Origin: Clostridium sp. SY8519 | GTDB taxonomy: Bacteria > Bacillota > Clostridia > Lachnospirales > Lachnospiraceae | Length of the DNA: 64,000 bases | Assembly (NCBI RefSeq): GCF_000270305.1 | Contig: NC_015737.1 | Location: 306,501 to 370,500 of the forward strand | Reading direction: 5' to 3' | In this document: in pieces, positions 52,304-61,374 of the stretch | How the letters are laid out: each line of letters begins with the position of its first letter | Position numbering within the stretch: position 1 is the first letter of the stretch | Notes under the pieces: model-generated | The model's input: the letters and a program-made list of their open reading frames with translations, nothing else | Databases searched by the model: none | What the model was told of the DNA's origin: nothing | Made by a program: the position numbers and the translations under genes

Positions 52304-54742
52304 CTCACTTTTCTCCTTTCGTGTGCTGCATTCTGTATGATGAACAGCCGGCTCACCGGCTGCCGCATCCTCTTCTGTCTGTCCCGGAACGGAGTTTTCT
52401 TCCGGTTCGCTGCCCAGAAGCCGCCCCTCTGCATCTGTCGGTACCGGATGACGGGCCTTCCGGTCATGCCGGGGATCGAAAAAGCGGAACAGATTCAGCC
52501 GCAGCGCGTTGCATACCACAAATACACTGGAGCAGCTCATGGCCGCCGCTCCCCACATGGGGCTCATGAACAGCCCCAGCTTCGCATACGCGCCGGCCGC
52601 CAGCGGAATCAGCGCCACGTTATAGATCAGCGCCCAGAACAGATTCTGCAGAATATCCCGGTAGGTCTGCCGGGACAGGCGTATGGCTGCCGCGGCATCT
52701 TTCAGCCCGGATTTCATCAATACCACATCCGCGGCATCAATGGCCACATCCGTGCCGGCACCGATGGCAATGCCGATATCTGCCCGGGTCAGCGCAGGCG
52801 CGTCATTGATCCCGTCTCCTACCATTGCGGTCTTGCCTTTTTCCTGGAGGCGGCGGATGACGGCTTCTTTTCCCTCCGGCAGCACACCGGCCACCACTTC
52901 ATCCACACCGGCCTGCCGGCCGATGGCTTCCGCTGTCTTCCGATTGTCTCCGGTCAGCATCACCACATGGAGTCCCATCTCTTTCATCTGACGGATGGCC
53001 TCCGCGGAATCTTCCTTGATCGTATCTGCCACGGCAATCACACCGGCCAGTCTGCCGTCTGCGGAAAAATACAGGGGGGTCTTGCCGTCTGCCGCCAGTA
53101 TCTCTGCCTGCTGCCCCAGGGCATCGGGAATCTCGGCCCGGGATTCGATGAATCGGGCATTTCCCCCGTACAGGCGCTTTCCATCCAGGACTGCCGTCAG
53201 GCCGCTGCCGGTCATGGTCTGAAACTCCGAAACCTCTTCGGCCTCCATGCGGTTCGCGTCCGCATAAGCCATCACCGCTTTTGCCAGCGGATGCTCGCTC
53301 TTTGCTTCCAGCGCGGCTGCCAGACGAACCAGTTCCCTGTCGGAATAACCTTCTGCGGGAATCAGATCTGTCACCTGCGGCGTTCCCTTGGTAATGGTAC
53401 CGGTTTTGTCCAATGCAATAATCTGCATGGTACCGGTCTCCTGCAGGGATTCCGCCGTTTTAAACAGGATCCCGTTCTTTGCGCCCATGCCGCTGCCTAC
53501 CATAATGGCCACCGGCGTCGCCAGGCCCAGCGCGCAGGGGCAGGATACCACCAGCACACTGATGCCCCGCTGCAGTGCCAGTCCGATGTCTCCGCCGCTG
53601 AGCACCAGCCAGATCACCGTCACCGCTGCCGCAATCAGCATCACCGCCGGCACAAATACGCCGGAAATCCGGTCCGCCAGTTTTGCCACCGGCGCTTTGG
53701 TCGCCGAAGCGTCGCTGACCATGGCAATAATCTGGGCCAGCGTGGTATCCTCGCCTACCCGGGTGGCCCGGCATTTCAGAAAACCGCTCTGATTCAGGGT
53801 GGCCCCGGATACCCGGCTGCCCGGTTCCTTATCCACCGGAATGCTTTCCCCGGTCAGTACGGACTCATTCACTGCGCTGTTTCCTTCCAGTACTTCGCCG
53901 TCCACCGGAATGTTTTCTCCCGGACGAACCGCAAAGATATCACCCGGTACGACTTCATCCACGGAAACCTGCTGCTCCACGCCGTCCCGAATGACATTCG
54001 CCGTCTTCGGCGCCAGTTTCATCAGGCTTTTCAAAGCGTCCGTGGTACGCCCCTTGGAATAGGATTCCAGGGTCTTTCCGATGGTAATCAGCGTCAGGAT
54101 CATAGCGGCAGACTCGAAATAAAATTCGTTCATCACCGGAGCTGCTGCCGCATTGCCTCCTCTGCTCTGCAAATCACTCATCACAAACAGCATCACCAGA
54201 CTGTATCCGAAGGAAGCGCCGGCGCCGATGGCAATCAGGGAGTCCATATTCGGCGCCCGGTGCGCCAGGCTGCGGAATCCGCTGATGAAAAATTTCCGGT
54301 TGGTATACATAATAACCATGGTCAGCAGCATCTGCAAAAGCCCCATGCCCACATGATTGTCCTGCAGAAACGGCGGCACCGGCCATCCCCACATATGCGC
54401 ACCCATGGAAAAATACATCAGTACCAGCAGCACGATTACCGAAGCGGTCAGCCGCCGGATCATCTGAGGCGTGGTCCTGTCTTCCAGCGCCTCTTCCTCT
54501 GCCTGCAGTCTCTCTGTGATTCCTGTCTTCTTTGCGGATTCAAAAGTCCTGATCCGGGCGCCATAGCCGGCGTCCTCCACTGCCCGGCATACCGCGTCCG
54601 CGTCCGCGGTGCCTTCCACCCGCATGGAATTCGTCAGCAGGCTGACGGACACATCGGTCACGCCCGGCACCTTTGCCACCACTTTTTCCACCCGGGCCTG
54701 GCAGGCAGCACAGCTCATTCCTGTTACATCATACTGTTCCAC
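52091..54742 (-). CDS. copA: Copper-exporting P1B ATPase CopA with CopZ-like domain fused at the C-terminus
   Basis: 883 residues from GTG (AAGGAGG upstream). N-terminal HMA domain (GMSCAAC, Cys11/Cys14). Eight spans; CPC ion motif in [14 protein letters not shown]; phosphorylation loop [20 protein letters not shown]; hinge [13 protein letters not shown]7/8 residues YNxAxIPLAAG and MxxSSxFVVxNALRL. Then an unusual acidic linker ([20 protein letters not shown]) and a second HMA domain, residues 814-883 (GMMCGHC). Exports Cu(I). The C-terminal domain begins at an internal Met with its own ribosome binding site (see separate entry). Directly follows csoR. Confidence 0.93.
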   Translation of the reverse strand: MEQYDVTGMSCAACQARVEKVVAKVPGVTDVSVSLLTNSMRVEGTADADAVCRAVEDAGYGARIRTFESAKKTGITERLQAEEEALEDRTTPQMIRRLTASVIVLLVLMYFSMGAHMWGWPVPPFLQDNHVGMGLLQMLLTMVIMYTNRKFFISGFRSLAHRAPNMDSLIAIGAGASFGYSLVMLFVMSDLQSRGGNAAAAPVMNEFYFESAAMILTLITIGKTLESYSKGRTTDALKSLMKLAPKTANVIRDGVEQQVSVDEVVPGDIFAVRPGENIPVDGEVLEGNSAVNESVLTGESIPVDKEPGSRVSGATLNQSGFLKCRATRVGEDTTLAQIIAMVSDASATKAPVAKLADRISGVFVPAVMLIAAAVTVIWLVLSGGDIGLALQRGISVLVVSCPCALGLATPVAIMVGSGMGAKNGILFKTAESLQETGTMQIIALDKTGTITKGTPQVTDLIPAEGYSDRELVRLAAALEAKSEHPLAKAVMAYADANRMEAEEVSEFQTMTGSGLTAVLDGKRLYGGNARFIESRAEIPDALGQQAEILAADGKTPLYFSADGRLAGVIAVADTIKEDSAEAIRQMKEMGLHVVMLTGDNRKTAEAIGRQAGVDEVVAGVLPEGKEAVIRRLQEKGKTAMVGDGINDAPALTRADIGIAIGAGTDVAIDAADVVLMKSGLKDAAAAIRLSRQTYRDILQNLFWALIYNVALIPLAAGAYAKLGLFMSPMWGAAAMSCSSVFVVCNALRLNLFRFFDPRHDRKARHPVPTDAEGRLLGSEPEENSVPGQTEEDAAAGEPAVHHTECSTRKEKSEMTETVHIKGMMCGHCEAAVKKALEALDGVESAQVSHETGTAVLNLSGAVADAEIQKAVEDKDYEFVSIEK

Positions 54743-54757
54743 CTGTGGATCCCTCCT

Positions 54758-55111
54758 TTACTTCATCAGTTTCTGCAAAAGCTTCAACAGCTCATCCACC
54801 TTATCTTCCCTGCCCGCGCGGATGTCCTCCGTCACGCAGGTACGGATATGATTGGCCAGCAGAACCTTGTTAAAACTGTTCAGCGCCGCGTTTGCCGCAG
54901 CCACCTGGGTTATAATATCAATGCAGTAGGCATTGGCATCCAGCATCTTGCGGATTCCGCGGATCTGTCCTTCCACCCGTCTTAACCGGTTGACCAGATC
55001 TTTGTATTCTTTTTCCGAACGCTCCTTGGTCTTATGTCTGCAGCAGTCGGGAATGGCCTGTGTTTCTTCCAGATTTCTCTCTCCGGAACAGCAGTTCTTT
55101 CCATCAGCCAT
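54758..55111 (-). CDS. csoR: CsoR-family copper-sensing repressor
   Basis: 117 residues, all-helical DUF156 fold. The Cu(I) ligand set Cys-His-Cys is present (AYCIDIITQ; LANHIRTCV), with LVNRLRRVEGQIRGIRKML as DNA-contact helix. An additional N-terminal tail holds two Cys pairs (KNCCSGE, PDCCRHK) not needed in classical CsoR. Copper binding releases it from the operators. It is the first gene of the copper operon, 15 bases before copA, with four operator-like palindromes upstream. Start ATG with GAGGAGA. Confidence 0.93.
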   Translation of the reverse strand: MADGKNCCSGERNLEETQAIPDCCRHKTKERSEKEYKDLVNRLRRVEGQIRGIRKMLDANAYCIDIITQVAAANAALNSFNKVLLANHIRTCVTEDIRAGREDKVDELLKLLQKLMK

Positions 55112-55183
55112 CTGGGTCTCCTCCTCTCCGTCCGAACCGCCTGACCCGATACAGGCATCCGGCGGTTTTCTGTTTTATGATGG

Positions 55184-55345
55184 TATCCCCTTATGGGATA
55201 TCCACTTGTTTATATACCCTCACGGGGTATCTTCCTGTTTTCATCACTATATACCCCCATGGGGTACTTTTTCAATTGGCACTTTCCACAGTTTTTCCAT
55301 AAAAAGGCACAAAAAATCTGTGCACTATATACCCTATCCGGGTAT
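55184..55345 (-). promoter_or_regulatory. Array of four CsoR-operator-like palindromes with promoter
   Basis: Sites of the form ATACCC-N5-GGGTAT at 55214-55230, 55251-55267 (last base C) and 55329-55345, plus a variant TATCCC-N5-GGGATA at 55184-55200. Each of the first three is followed on the minus strand by TATATA. For the 55251 site, TTGAAA (55270-55275) and TATATA (55248-55253) with a 16-base spacer form a promoter whose spacer is filled by the palindrome. Binding there would block RNA polymerase. The 270-base gap 55112-55381 is otherwise empty. Confidence 0.7.
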
Positions 55346-55381
55346 TTTATGCACAGTCCATCCTTCCGTTCCGGATTCTTT

Positions 55382-55927
55382 TTACAGGAAATCCACACAG
55401 CCGGTATCCAGATGATACATTGCGCCTGAGACCTGCAGATCCGGATGTTTTGCTTCTGCCTGCAGCGCCCGGCGGATCTGTTCCGCGCCGTAGCGGGCAT
55501 TTCGGCAGCCGGCCCGGTAATCATCCGTCTCTTCCCCGATGGCAGGAAGGATCGATGCCACCAGAGAACCGATGAACCCGTCCTGCTGCCTGCGAATGGC
55601 CGCGTCCACCGCGCCGCACCGGGTATGCCCCAGCACCACCACCAGCGCCGCGCCCAGATGATCCACCGCATACTCGATACTGCCCAGCTGGTGCGCGTCA
55701 ATAACACTGCCGGCCACGCGAATCACAAACAGTTCCCCGATACCGGCGGAAAAAACCGCTTCCGGGATGACCCGGGAATCCGAACAGGAGACGATCACCG
55801 CATAGGGGTGCTGGCCGTGCAGCGCCAGATTTCTGGCTTTCCTGGTCAGGTCTCCGGCGGGACAGTCCGTTTCCATAAAACGCTGATTTCCCTCTTTCAG
55901 TTTTTCTAATGCTTCTTCTGCTGTCAT
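55382..55927 (-). CDS. Beta-class carbonic anhydrase
   Basis: 181 residues from ATG 55925-55927 (GAGGGGAAAG upstream; the frame is open to 55990). Zn ligands and catalytic dyad: SCSDSR (Cys, Asp, Arg), LGHTRCGAV (His, Cys). Interconverts CO2 and bicarbonate in the cytoplasm. Short N-terminal helix MTAEEALEKLKEGNQRF as in the family. The gene reads toward csoR, but the four palindromes and the csoR promoter separate them; no terminator is evident after its stop. Confidence 0.92.
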   Translation of the reverse strand: MTAEEALEKLKEGNQRFMETDCPAGDLTRKARNLALHGQHPYAVIVSCSDSRVIPEAVFSAGIGELFVIRVAGSVIDAHQLGSIEYAVDHLGAALVVVLGHTRCGAVDAAIRRQQDGFIGSLVASILPAIGEETDDYRAGCRNARYGAEQIRRALQAEAKHPDLQVSGAMYHLDTGCVDFL

Positions 55928-56064
55928 AATCTTTCCCCTCAATGCTAAACACTTTTTTACCATTATATCTATTTTCGTTCGATAAATCAATTTTTTAGCG
56001 TTTAGGAAATAAACTTTTCATCAATGAATAAACCTCAGGCAGCAGATCTGCCTCTGGCTCCCCC

Positions 56065-56118
56065 TTGCTTTTTTTCGGAAAATACATACAATAGGAATAC
56101 AATACCCTCTTGCGGTAT
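56065..56118 (+). promoter_or_regulatory. Promoter of the ABC exporter gene with a CsoR-like box
   Basis: TTGCTT (56065-56070), 16 bases, TACAAT (56087-56092). Ten bases after the -10 box lies ATACCC-TCTTG-CGGTAT (56102-56118), the copper operator pattern with one arm mismatch, placed over the expected transcription start. Confidence 0.45.
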
Positions 56119-56162
56119 CAGTCTCAGGGCCCGTGCCCTGCGAAAGTGAGGTAATACCATTG

Positions 56163-57956
56163 ATGAAAAAAGCAAACCGCACATCCACCACCCGCAGAAC
56201 CCTGCACTATTTCTGGGCAGTGACTAAGACCCATCCCTTCATTTTCCTTCTGGGGATTCTGTCCACCCTGGGGTATGTGGGACTGCTGACCTATGCCAAC
56301 AGCTACTACATGGGACGCATTGTCGATCGGGTGACTGTCGGATCTGTTCCGGCCGATCAGGTCTTTCCGGTCTTCGGTCCCTATATTGCAGCGCTGATTA
56401 TTGTCAACATTGTGGGGCAGATCTGCTCCAAACTGCAGGACTACTCCTGCTGGAAACTGGAAATCTATGCCAGCTACGATCTGGCCACCACCTGTTTTGA
56501 CACCCTGTCCAATCAGTCCATGACTTTTCACAGCAACCGGTTCGGCGGCTCTCTGGTCAGTCAGACTTCCAAATTCATGAGTGCCTATTCCCAGCTTGCG
56601 GAACTGATGATTTACTCCATTCTTCCGATGCTCTTCTCCGTCATCCTGATCATTGTTATGCTGGTACGGACGGTTCCGCTGTTTGTTCTGATCCTGTGCG
56701 TGATCCTGTTTTTCTATATCCTGGTCACTTATGTGATGTACAAACGGGCCCTGCATTTAAATTCCGAGGCATCTTCCGCTCAGAATGCCCTCTCCGGCGA
56801 ACTGTCCGACGCGGTAACCAATATTCTTTCCGTCAAAACCTACGGCAGGGAAGACTATGAGCGCAGCCTTTTTGAAAAAGCAAATGCCGACGTGGTGCAG
56901 GCGGATTCCCGCCGCATGCGCTCTTCCAACCGCAAGGGCGCGGTATCCTCTTCCCTCATCGTCCTGATTATGGCTGTGGTTACGGTCTTTATCGCCGGCG
57001 GCAATGCCTGGTTCGGGATCTCTGCCGGTACGCTGGTGATGATGTTTACCTACACCTTCCAGCTCACCAACCGTTTCAATATGATCAATTCCACCATGCA
57101 GCGGTTAAACCGCGCCATCGGAGATGCCGCGGAAATGACGGAAGTCCTGGACGCTCCTACCCTGGTGGCAGACCGGCCGGATGCCCTCCCCCTGGAGGTA
57201 CGCCATGGAGCCATTGATTTCAGCCATCTTTCCTTCCGCTATCCCGATGCAGGGGAGCAGGATCTGGTCTTTGATGATTTTTCCCTCCATATTCCCGCCG
57301 GACAGCGGGTGGGGCTGGTGGGACGGTCCGGATCAGGCAAAACCACCCTGACCAAACTCCTGCTGCGTCTCTCGGATATCCAGCAGGGTGAAATTCTGGT
57401 AGACGGCCAGAACATCTCGGCCTGCACCCAGCAGTCCCTGCGGCGCCAGATTGCCTATGTCCCCCAGGAAGCACTGCTGTTCCACCGGACCATTCGTGAA
57501 AATATCGCCTACGGCAAACCGGATGCCACGCCGGAGGAAATCCGTACCGCTGCCCGGGAGGCCAATGCACTGGAGTTTATCGAAAAGCTCCCCCAGGGGT
57601 TTGATACCCTGGTAGGCGAACGGGGCATCAAGCTTTCCGGCGGCCAGCGGCAGCGTGTGGCCATCGCCCGGGCCATTCTGGCAGACGCCCCGATTCTGGT
57701 GCTGGATGAGGCAACCAGCGCCCTGGATTCCGAATCGGAAAAACTGGTACAGGACGCCCTGATCCACCTGATGCAGGGCCGCACTTCCATTGTAGTGGCC
57801 CACCGTCTCTCCACCATTGCTTCTCTGGACCGGATCATTGTCCTGTCTGACGGCAGAGCAGCCGAAGACGGCACCCACGAGGAACTGCTGAAAGCCAACG
57901 GCGAATACGCGCTCCTGTGGGGCCGGCAGACGGGAGCTTTTCTGGAAAACGAATAG
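56163..57956 (+). CDS. ABC transporter, fused membrane and ATPase domains (exporter type)
   Basis: 597 residues from ATG 56163 (GAGG is 13 bases away; TTG one codon earlier is possible). Membrane domain of six spans (about 25-310), then the ATPase: Walker A GRSGSGKTT, Q-loop YVPQEALLFHRTIRENIAYG, signature LSGGQRQRVAIARAIL, Walker B ILVLDEATSALD, H-loop VAHRLST. Such half-transporters homodimerise or pair with a second gene, which is absent here, so a homodimer is likely. Substrate unknown. Its promoter carries a copper-type palindrome, so a role in metal or stress resistance is possible. Confidence 0.88.
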   Translation: MKKANRTSTTRRTLHYFWAVTKTHPFIFLLGILSTLGYVGLLTYANSYYMGRIVDRVTVGSVPADQVFPVFGPYIAALIIVNIVGQICSKLQDYSCWKLEIYASYDLATTCFDTLSNQSMTFHSNRFGGSLVSQTSKFMSAYSQLAELMIYSILPMLFSVILIIVMLVRTVPLFVLILCVILFFYILVTYVMYKRALHLNSEASSAQNALSGELSDAVTNILSVKTYGREDYERSLFEKANADVVQADSRRMRSSNRKGAVSSSLIVLIMAVVTVFIAGGNAWFGISAGTLVMMFTYTFQLTNRFNMINSTMQRLNRAIGDAAEMTEVLDAPTLVADRPDALPLEVRHGAIDFSHLSFRYPDAGEQDLVFDDFSLHIPAGQRVGLVGRSGSGKTTLTKLLLRLSDIQQGEILVDGQNISACTQQSLRRQIAYVPQEALLFHRTIRENIAYGKPDATPEEIRTAAREANALEFIEKLPQGFDTLVGERGIKLSGGQRQRVAIARAILADAPILVLDEATSALDSESEKLVQDALIHLMQGRTSIVVAHRLSTIASLDRIIVLSDGRAAEDGTHEELLKANGEYALLWGRQTGAFLENE

Positions 57957-57985
57957 CAGATCCATCCGCTTCTGTGCCTTGTTTT

Positions 57986-58024
57986 AAGGGGCGGCAGCAC
58001 CAGTTTCCGGTGCTGCCGCCCCTT
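57986..58024. terminator. Bidirectional terminator between the ABC exporter and helicase genes
   Basis: AAGGGGCGGCAGCACC pairs perfectly with GGTGCTGCCGCCCCTT around 7 bases. T content outside the stem is moderate (TTATTCC; minus TTAAAAC). Confidence 0.75.
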
Positions 58025-58030
58025 ATTCCG

Positions 58031-60196
58031 TTACCGATGCAGCAGGTTTCCCTCATACAGTACCCGCAGCAGAAATTTTCTCTCCTGATCCGCAAACCGT
58101 ATGAGCACCGCATCCTCTGTGACTGCCATAACCTCCCCGGTACCGAACACCCGGTGCCGCACCTCCCCGCCGGTGTCAATCCCGGCCCGAAACTCTTCAA
58201 AGGTTTCTTTCGGTTTTCCGTGGAAGCTTCTCCCTGCAGCAGAACTGCGGACATATGCCGGCCGTGCGGTTCCTGAGGCTGCTGTCCCGGATGTTCCTCG
58301 TTCAGCAGTTCCCTCCGTTTTTCCCTGTGCCGGAATTCCCGCGCCTTTCATCAGTTCCCGGATAAACAGGGACGGCCGGGATTTCTGCCGAAACAGATAC
58401 AGCCGGTTTTTTGCCCGGGTGACTCCCACATAAAACAGGCGCCGTTCTTCTTCGTAGGCTTCCAGCTCTTCTTTTTTCGCCTGCTTCGGATTCAGGGGGA
58501 TGGATTCCGGAAAGATTCCGTCCGCCACATCCAGCAGATAGACCGTATCGTATTCCAGGCCCTTGCTGGAATGAATGGTAGACAGCAGGAAGGGACAGCC
58601 GGGATCATTTTCCTTATACCGCAGAATCCGCGCCAGCTCATCCAGACGGGCCAGCAGGGATTCCGGCGACGCTTCCCCGTAGGAAAGGCTGCGCAGGATA
58701 TAAAGTTTGTTGTCGTTTATACCGGCCCGGTCCAGATAGGCCGCGTATCCCATGTCCCGGATAATCCGGCGGATGCCCTGATCCGCGGAATCTGTCAGAA
58801 GCGCCTGCAGCTGACTGCGGATATGGCGGACACTTTTCTCTGTCCCGGAAGTCAGCGGAAGAAACCGGACCGCCGCGTCCAGCACCGGAATCTGCCGCTC
58901 CCTGCTCAGGCTGCAGGCCGCCCGGGCCTTTTCTTTGCTCAGATAGGTTCCCATTTTATAGTAAATCTGCAGAAACAGTTCCGTATTTTCCGGATCCCGG
59001 GCAAACTGTATGATCTGACGGATATCCGTTACGATTCTGCTGGTAAAGAATCCGGGATCCGCGTTTTTTACCTGATAGGGAATCCCGTTGCGCTCCAGCA
59101 GATCTGCCAGGGGCAGCATGCTCTCATTGTCCCGGTACAGCACTGCGGTGCGGTTTCCGCAGTTGGCTGCTGCCTTCACCAGATAACTGTACTGCGCGTA
59201 TCTGCTTCCCACTTCGATGGCTCGCACGATCCCCCTGTCGGTGCGGTGTGCCCGCATTTTTTTCTGATGTCTGAGGATATTTTTCTGAATAAAGGCATCT
59301 GCCGCCTGCACAATGCCCCGGGCGGAACGAAAATTTTCCTCCATCAGCAGCACCTTTGCCCCCGGATGTTCCTGCTCAAACTGCAGCAGGGCCTGGGGAT
59401 AGGCCGCCCGGAATCCGTAGATGCTCTGGTCCTCGTCCCCCACCATAAACAGGTTGCCCTGTTTACCGGCCAGCAGGGCAATCAGCGCATGCTGAATCCT
59501 GGAGGTGTCCTGTGCCTCGTCCACACACAGATACGGATAGCAGCTGCGGAAATACTGCAGAGTCCGGGGACTGCGCCGCAGGATGGTGTAGGCATAGGCC
59601 ATCTGGTCATCATAGTCCATAAGCCCCCGTTTCCGCATTTCTCCGTGGTAGCGCTGATAAATTGCGGAAATCTTCATCTGGGCCGTATCATCCAGCCTGC
59701 GGATTTCTTCCTCTGTCAGCATCATATTCTTGATATAGGTAATCAGTGTCCGTACGGTCTTGCGGTCATTTTCCGTCGCGTATCCGCCTTCCACCTGCTG
59801 ATAGATCTCTGCCAGCAGATGCAGGATCTCTTTTTCATCGGTGACCAGGCGAAAGGCCTCCCGCCCGGTCTGCCGGCCATAAAAATAGATCACCCGGGCA
59901 CAGATCCCGTTAATGGTACGGAATTCCAGATGCTGGGCCAATTTCGCTCCAAACCGTTCGGAAAAACGGTCTGCCATATCCCTGGTGGCCGCCGCAGTAT
60001 AGGTCAGGGTCAGGATGCGCTCCGGCGCGATCCCTTTGCAGAAAATCATGTATGCCAGCCGGGTCACGACTGCCGTGGTCTTCCCGCTGCCCGGAACGGC
60101 CAGCAGAAGCACCGGTCCTTCGGTAAGCTTCACCGCTTCTTCCTGCTGCGCGTTCAGATGGATCCCATACTGCTTCTGAAACTCTTCAAATGTCAC
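58031..60196 (-). CDS. UvrD/PcrA-type superfamily 1 DNA helicase
   Basis: 721 residues from GTG 60194-60196. The frame is open to a GTG at 60233-60235, but that one would sit at the likely transcription start and has no ribosome binding site. SF1A motifs in order: Q-motif LNAQQEEAVKL, motif I LAVPGSGKTT, Ia LTYTAAATRDM, II CVDEAQDTS, III VGDEDQSIYGFRAAYP, IV NFRSARGIV, V STIHSSKGLEYDTVYL, VI EERRLFYVGVTRAKNRLYLF. Gly/Ala-rich linker, then a C-terminal Tudor-like segment (VRHRVFGTGEVMAVTEDAVL). 3'-5' helicase for repair or conflict resolution. Likely a PcrA paralogue. Confidence 0.88.
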   Translation of the reverse strand: MTFEEFQKQYGIHLNAQQEEAVKLTEGPVLLLAVPGSGKTTAVVTRLAYMIFCKGIAPERILTLTYTAAATRDMADRFSERFGAKLAQHLEFRTINGICARVIYFYGRQTGREAFRLVTDEKEILHLLAEIYQQVEGGYATENDRKTVRTLITYIKNMMLTEEEIRRLDDTAQMKISAIYQRYHGEMRKRGLMDYDDQMAYAYTILRRSPRTLQYFRSCYPYLCVDEAQDTSRIQHALIALLAGKQGNLFMVGDEDQSIYGFRAAYPQALLQFEQEHPGAKVLLMEENFRSARGIVQAADAFIQKNILRHQKKMRAHRTDRGIVRAIEVGSRYAQYSYLVKAAANCGNRTAVLYRDNESMLPLADLLERNGIPYQVKNADPGFFTSRIVTDIRQIIQFARDPENTELFLQIYYKMGTYLSKEKARAACSLSRERQIPVLDAAVRFLPLTSGTEKSVRHIRSQLQALLTDSADQGIRRIIRDMGYAAYLDRAGINDNKLYILRSLSYGEASPESLLARLDELARILRYKENDPGCPFLLSTIHSSKGLEYDTVYLLDVADGIFPESIPLNPKQAKKEELEAYEEERRLFYVGVTRAKNRLYLFRQKSRPSLFIRELMKGAGIPAQGKTEGTAERGTSGTAASGTARPAYVRSSAAGRSFHGKPKETFEEFRAGIDTGGEVRHRVFGTGEVMAVTEDAVLIRFADQERKFLLRVLYEGNLLHR

Positions 60197-60266
60197 CCTG
60201 TACCCATTCCTTTCCTGGCGTTTCCTGATTTTCACTGTGCCCTATTGTAGCATATTCCGCCTTCTG

Positions 60267-60355
60267 AAAAAAGAACCGGCTGCCCTGTCTTCCACTGCTT
60301 CACCGCCGGATCCTGCTTCTGATCCGGCGGCGAAACCGTTTCTGACACGGCAGCC
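60267..60355 (-). terminator. Nested-hairpin terminator of the fab/marR operon
   Basis: On the minus strand GGCTGCC (60349-60355) pairs with GGCAGCC (60278-60284) around an inner perfect helix (CGCCGGATC, 60321-60329, with 60304-60312). GGTTCTTTTTTC follows the outer stem. Confidence 0.7.
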
Positions 60356-60363
60356 GCCTGCTT

Positions 60364-60882
60364 TTATTCTTCTGTACTGTCTTCCGTCTCCATGGACGCT
60401 TCTTCCTTCAGTGTCCCGTCGATCCGGCGTCCCGGCCGGTGGTACTGAGGCACCTCCGGCATCAGCTTCCGGGACATGGTCTCCAGGATATGCCGGAGAA
60501 ATTCCTGCTCTTCCCGGGTCAGATCCGTCTTTAACCGGTCAAACACCTGGCTCTGATACTGACAGCTGATATTGTAATAGTCAATATATTTCTGGGTCAC
60601 TTCCAGATAATATTCCCGCTTGTCCTTCTGGGACTGCACTTTGCGCACATACCCTTTTTTGATCATGTTGTTGACCTTGTATGCGGCATTTGGCGGAGAG
60701 ATCTGAATAAACGATGCAAATTCGTTGATGGTGGGCCGTCCCATGGCATAGATCACTTCCATGCAGAAGGTCTCCACGGTGGTCAGCGTTGCTTCCCGGT
60801 TGCCAAAACTGCGGAATACTTCCCGGTAAAAATGCATCTTGAATTTCTCATATACTTCGTAAAATGCTTCTGTTACATCCAA
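60364..60882 (-). CDS. MarR-family regulator linked to fatty acid synthesis (FabT-like position)
   Basis: 172 residues from TTG (GGAGGGAAG upstream) as MDVTEAFYEVYEKFK. Winged helix: TINEFASFIQISPPNAAYKV, NNMIKKGYVRKVQSQKDKRE, EYYLEV. The C-terminal 35 residues are an acidic disordered tail (ASMETEDSTEE). It follows fabZ by 56 bases, reading the same way. In streptococci FabT, a MarR protein in the fab cluster, represses the pathway with acyl-ACP as corepressor, and a similar job is likely here. It lies at the 3' end instead of the front of the operon. Confidence 0.85.
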   Translation of the reverse strand: MDVTEAFYEVYEKFKMHFYREVFRSFGNREATLTTVETFCMEVIYAMGRPTINEFASFIQISPPNAAYKVNNMIKKGYVRKVQSQKDKREYYLEVTQKYIDYYNISCQYQSQVFDRLKTDLTREEQEFLRHILETMSRKLMPEVPQYHRPGRRIDGTLKEEASMETEDSTEE

Positions 60883-60938
60883 TGTCTTCCCTCCATGGAT
60901 CCTGTATTTTCCCCCTTCGCCTGCAGATCCGGCATTCC

Positions 60939-61373
60939 TTACTCCGTCTGCGAAATTGCAAATGTAAGCTCTGCCGTAACTGCTTTCTGTCCGTCTACGG
61001 AAGCCACTGCTCTGCCTTTGCCCACAGGTCCCTTGCGGGAAATGATCTCACAGTGCAGCTGCAGCACATCTCCCGGCTGAATCTGCCTGCGGAATCTCGC
61101 GTTGTTCACTCCGCCGAAAAAGACAAGTTTTCCCTTATTTTCCTCTTCGGTAAGAAGCGCCACTGCCCCGGTCTGTGCCAGCGCTTCCAGCACCAGCACC
61201 CCCGGCATTACATGATGGCCCGGGAAATGGCCGCAGAACTGCATCTCATTGGCGCTGACGCACTTGATGGCATCCGCGAACTGTCCCGGTTCACATTCCG
61301 TCACCCGGTCAATCATCAGAAAAGGGTACCGGTGAGGAAGGATCTCCTCAATTTCATTCGAATTCAATCTCAT
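60939..61373 (-). CDS. fabZ: 3-hydroxyacyl-ACP dehydratase FabZ
   Basis: 144 residues from ATG 61371-61373 (AGAGGTC upstream, one base after the fabF stop). Hot-dog fold with catalytic His in CGHFPGHHVMPGVLVLEALA and the Glu in the same block. LPHRYPFLMIDRVTE at the N-terminus and FFGGVNNARFRRQIQPGD follow the family. Dehydrates 3-hydroxyacyl-ACP to the trans-2-enoyl form. Tightly coupled to fabF. Confidence 0.95.
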   Translation of the reverse strand: MRLNSNEIEEILPHRYPFLMIDRVTECEPGQFADAIKCVSANEMQFCGHFPGHHVMPGVLVLEALAQTGAVALLTEEENKGKLVFFGGVNNARFRRQIQPGDVLQLHCEIISRKGPVGKGRAVASVDGQKAVTAELTFAISQTE

Positions 61374-61374
61374 C

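Noticed and set aside
52304..52400. Acidic linker of CopA as evidence of a frameshift or sequencing error joining two genes
   Set aside because: The frame is the same on both sides and the linker has normal codon use, so a simple in-frame fusion is more economical; an error that deleted a stop remains possible but is not indicated.
51017..54985. A very long open frame on the plus strand, antisense to the CDF, copA and csoR genes
   Set aside because: It is a shadow caused by strong G/C bias at third codon positions. The protein is rich in His, Arg, Gln and Cys, has no family motif and runs across three genes that are certain on the other strand.
55184..55345. Palindromes read as terminators
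   Set aside because: Arms of six bases, five-base centre and no U-run; regular ATACCC/GGGTAT pattern next to csoR fits operators much better.
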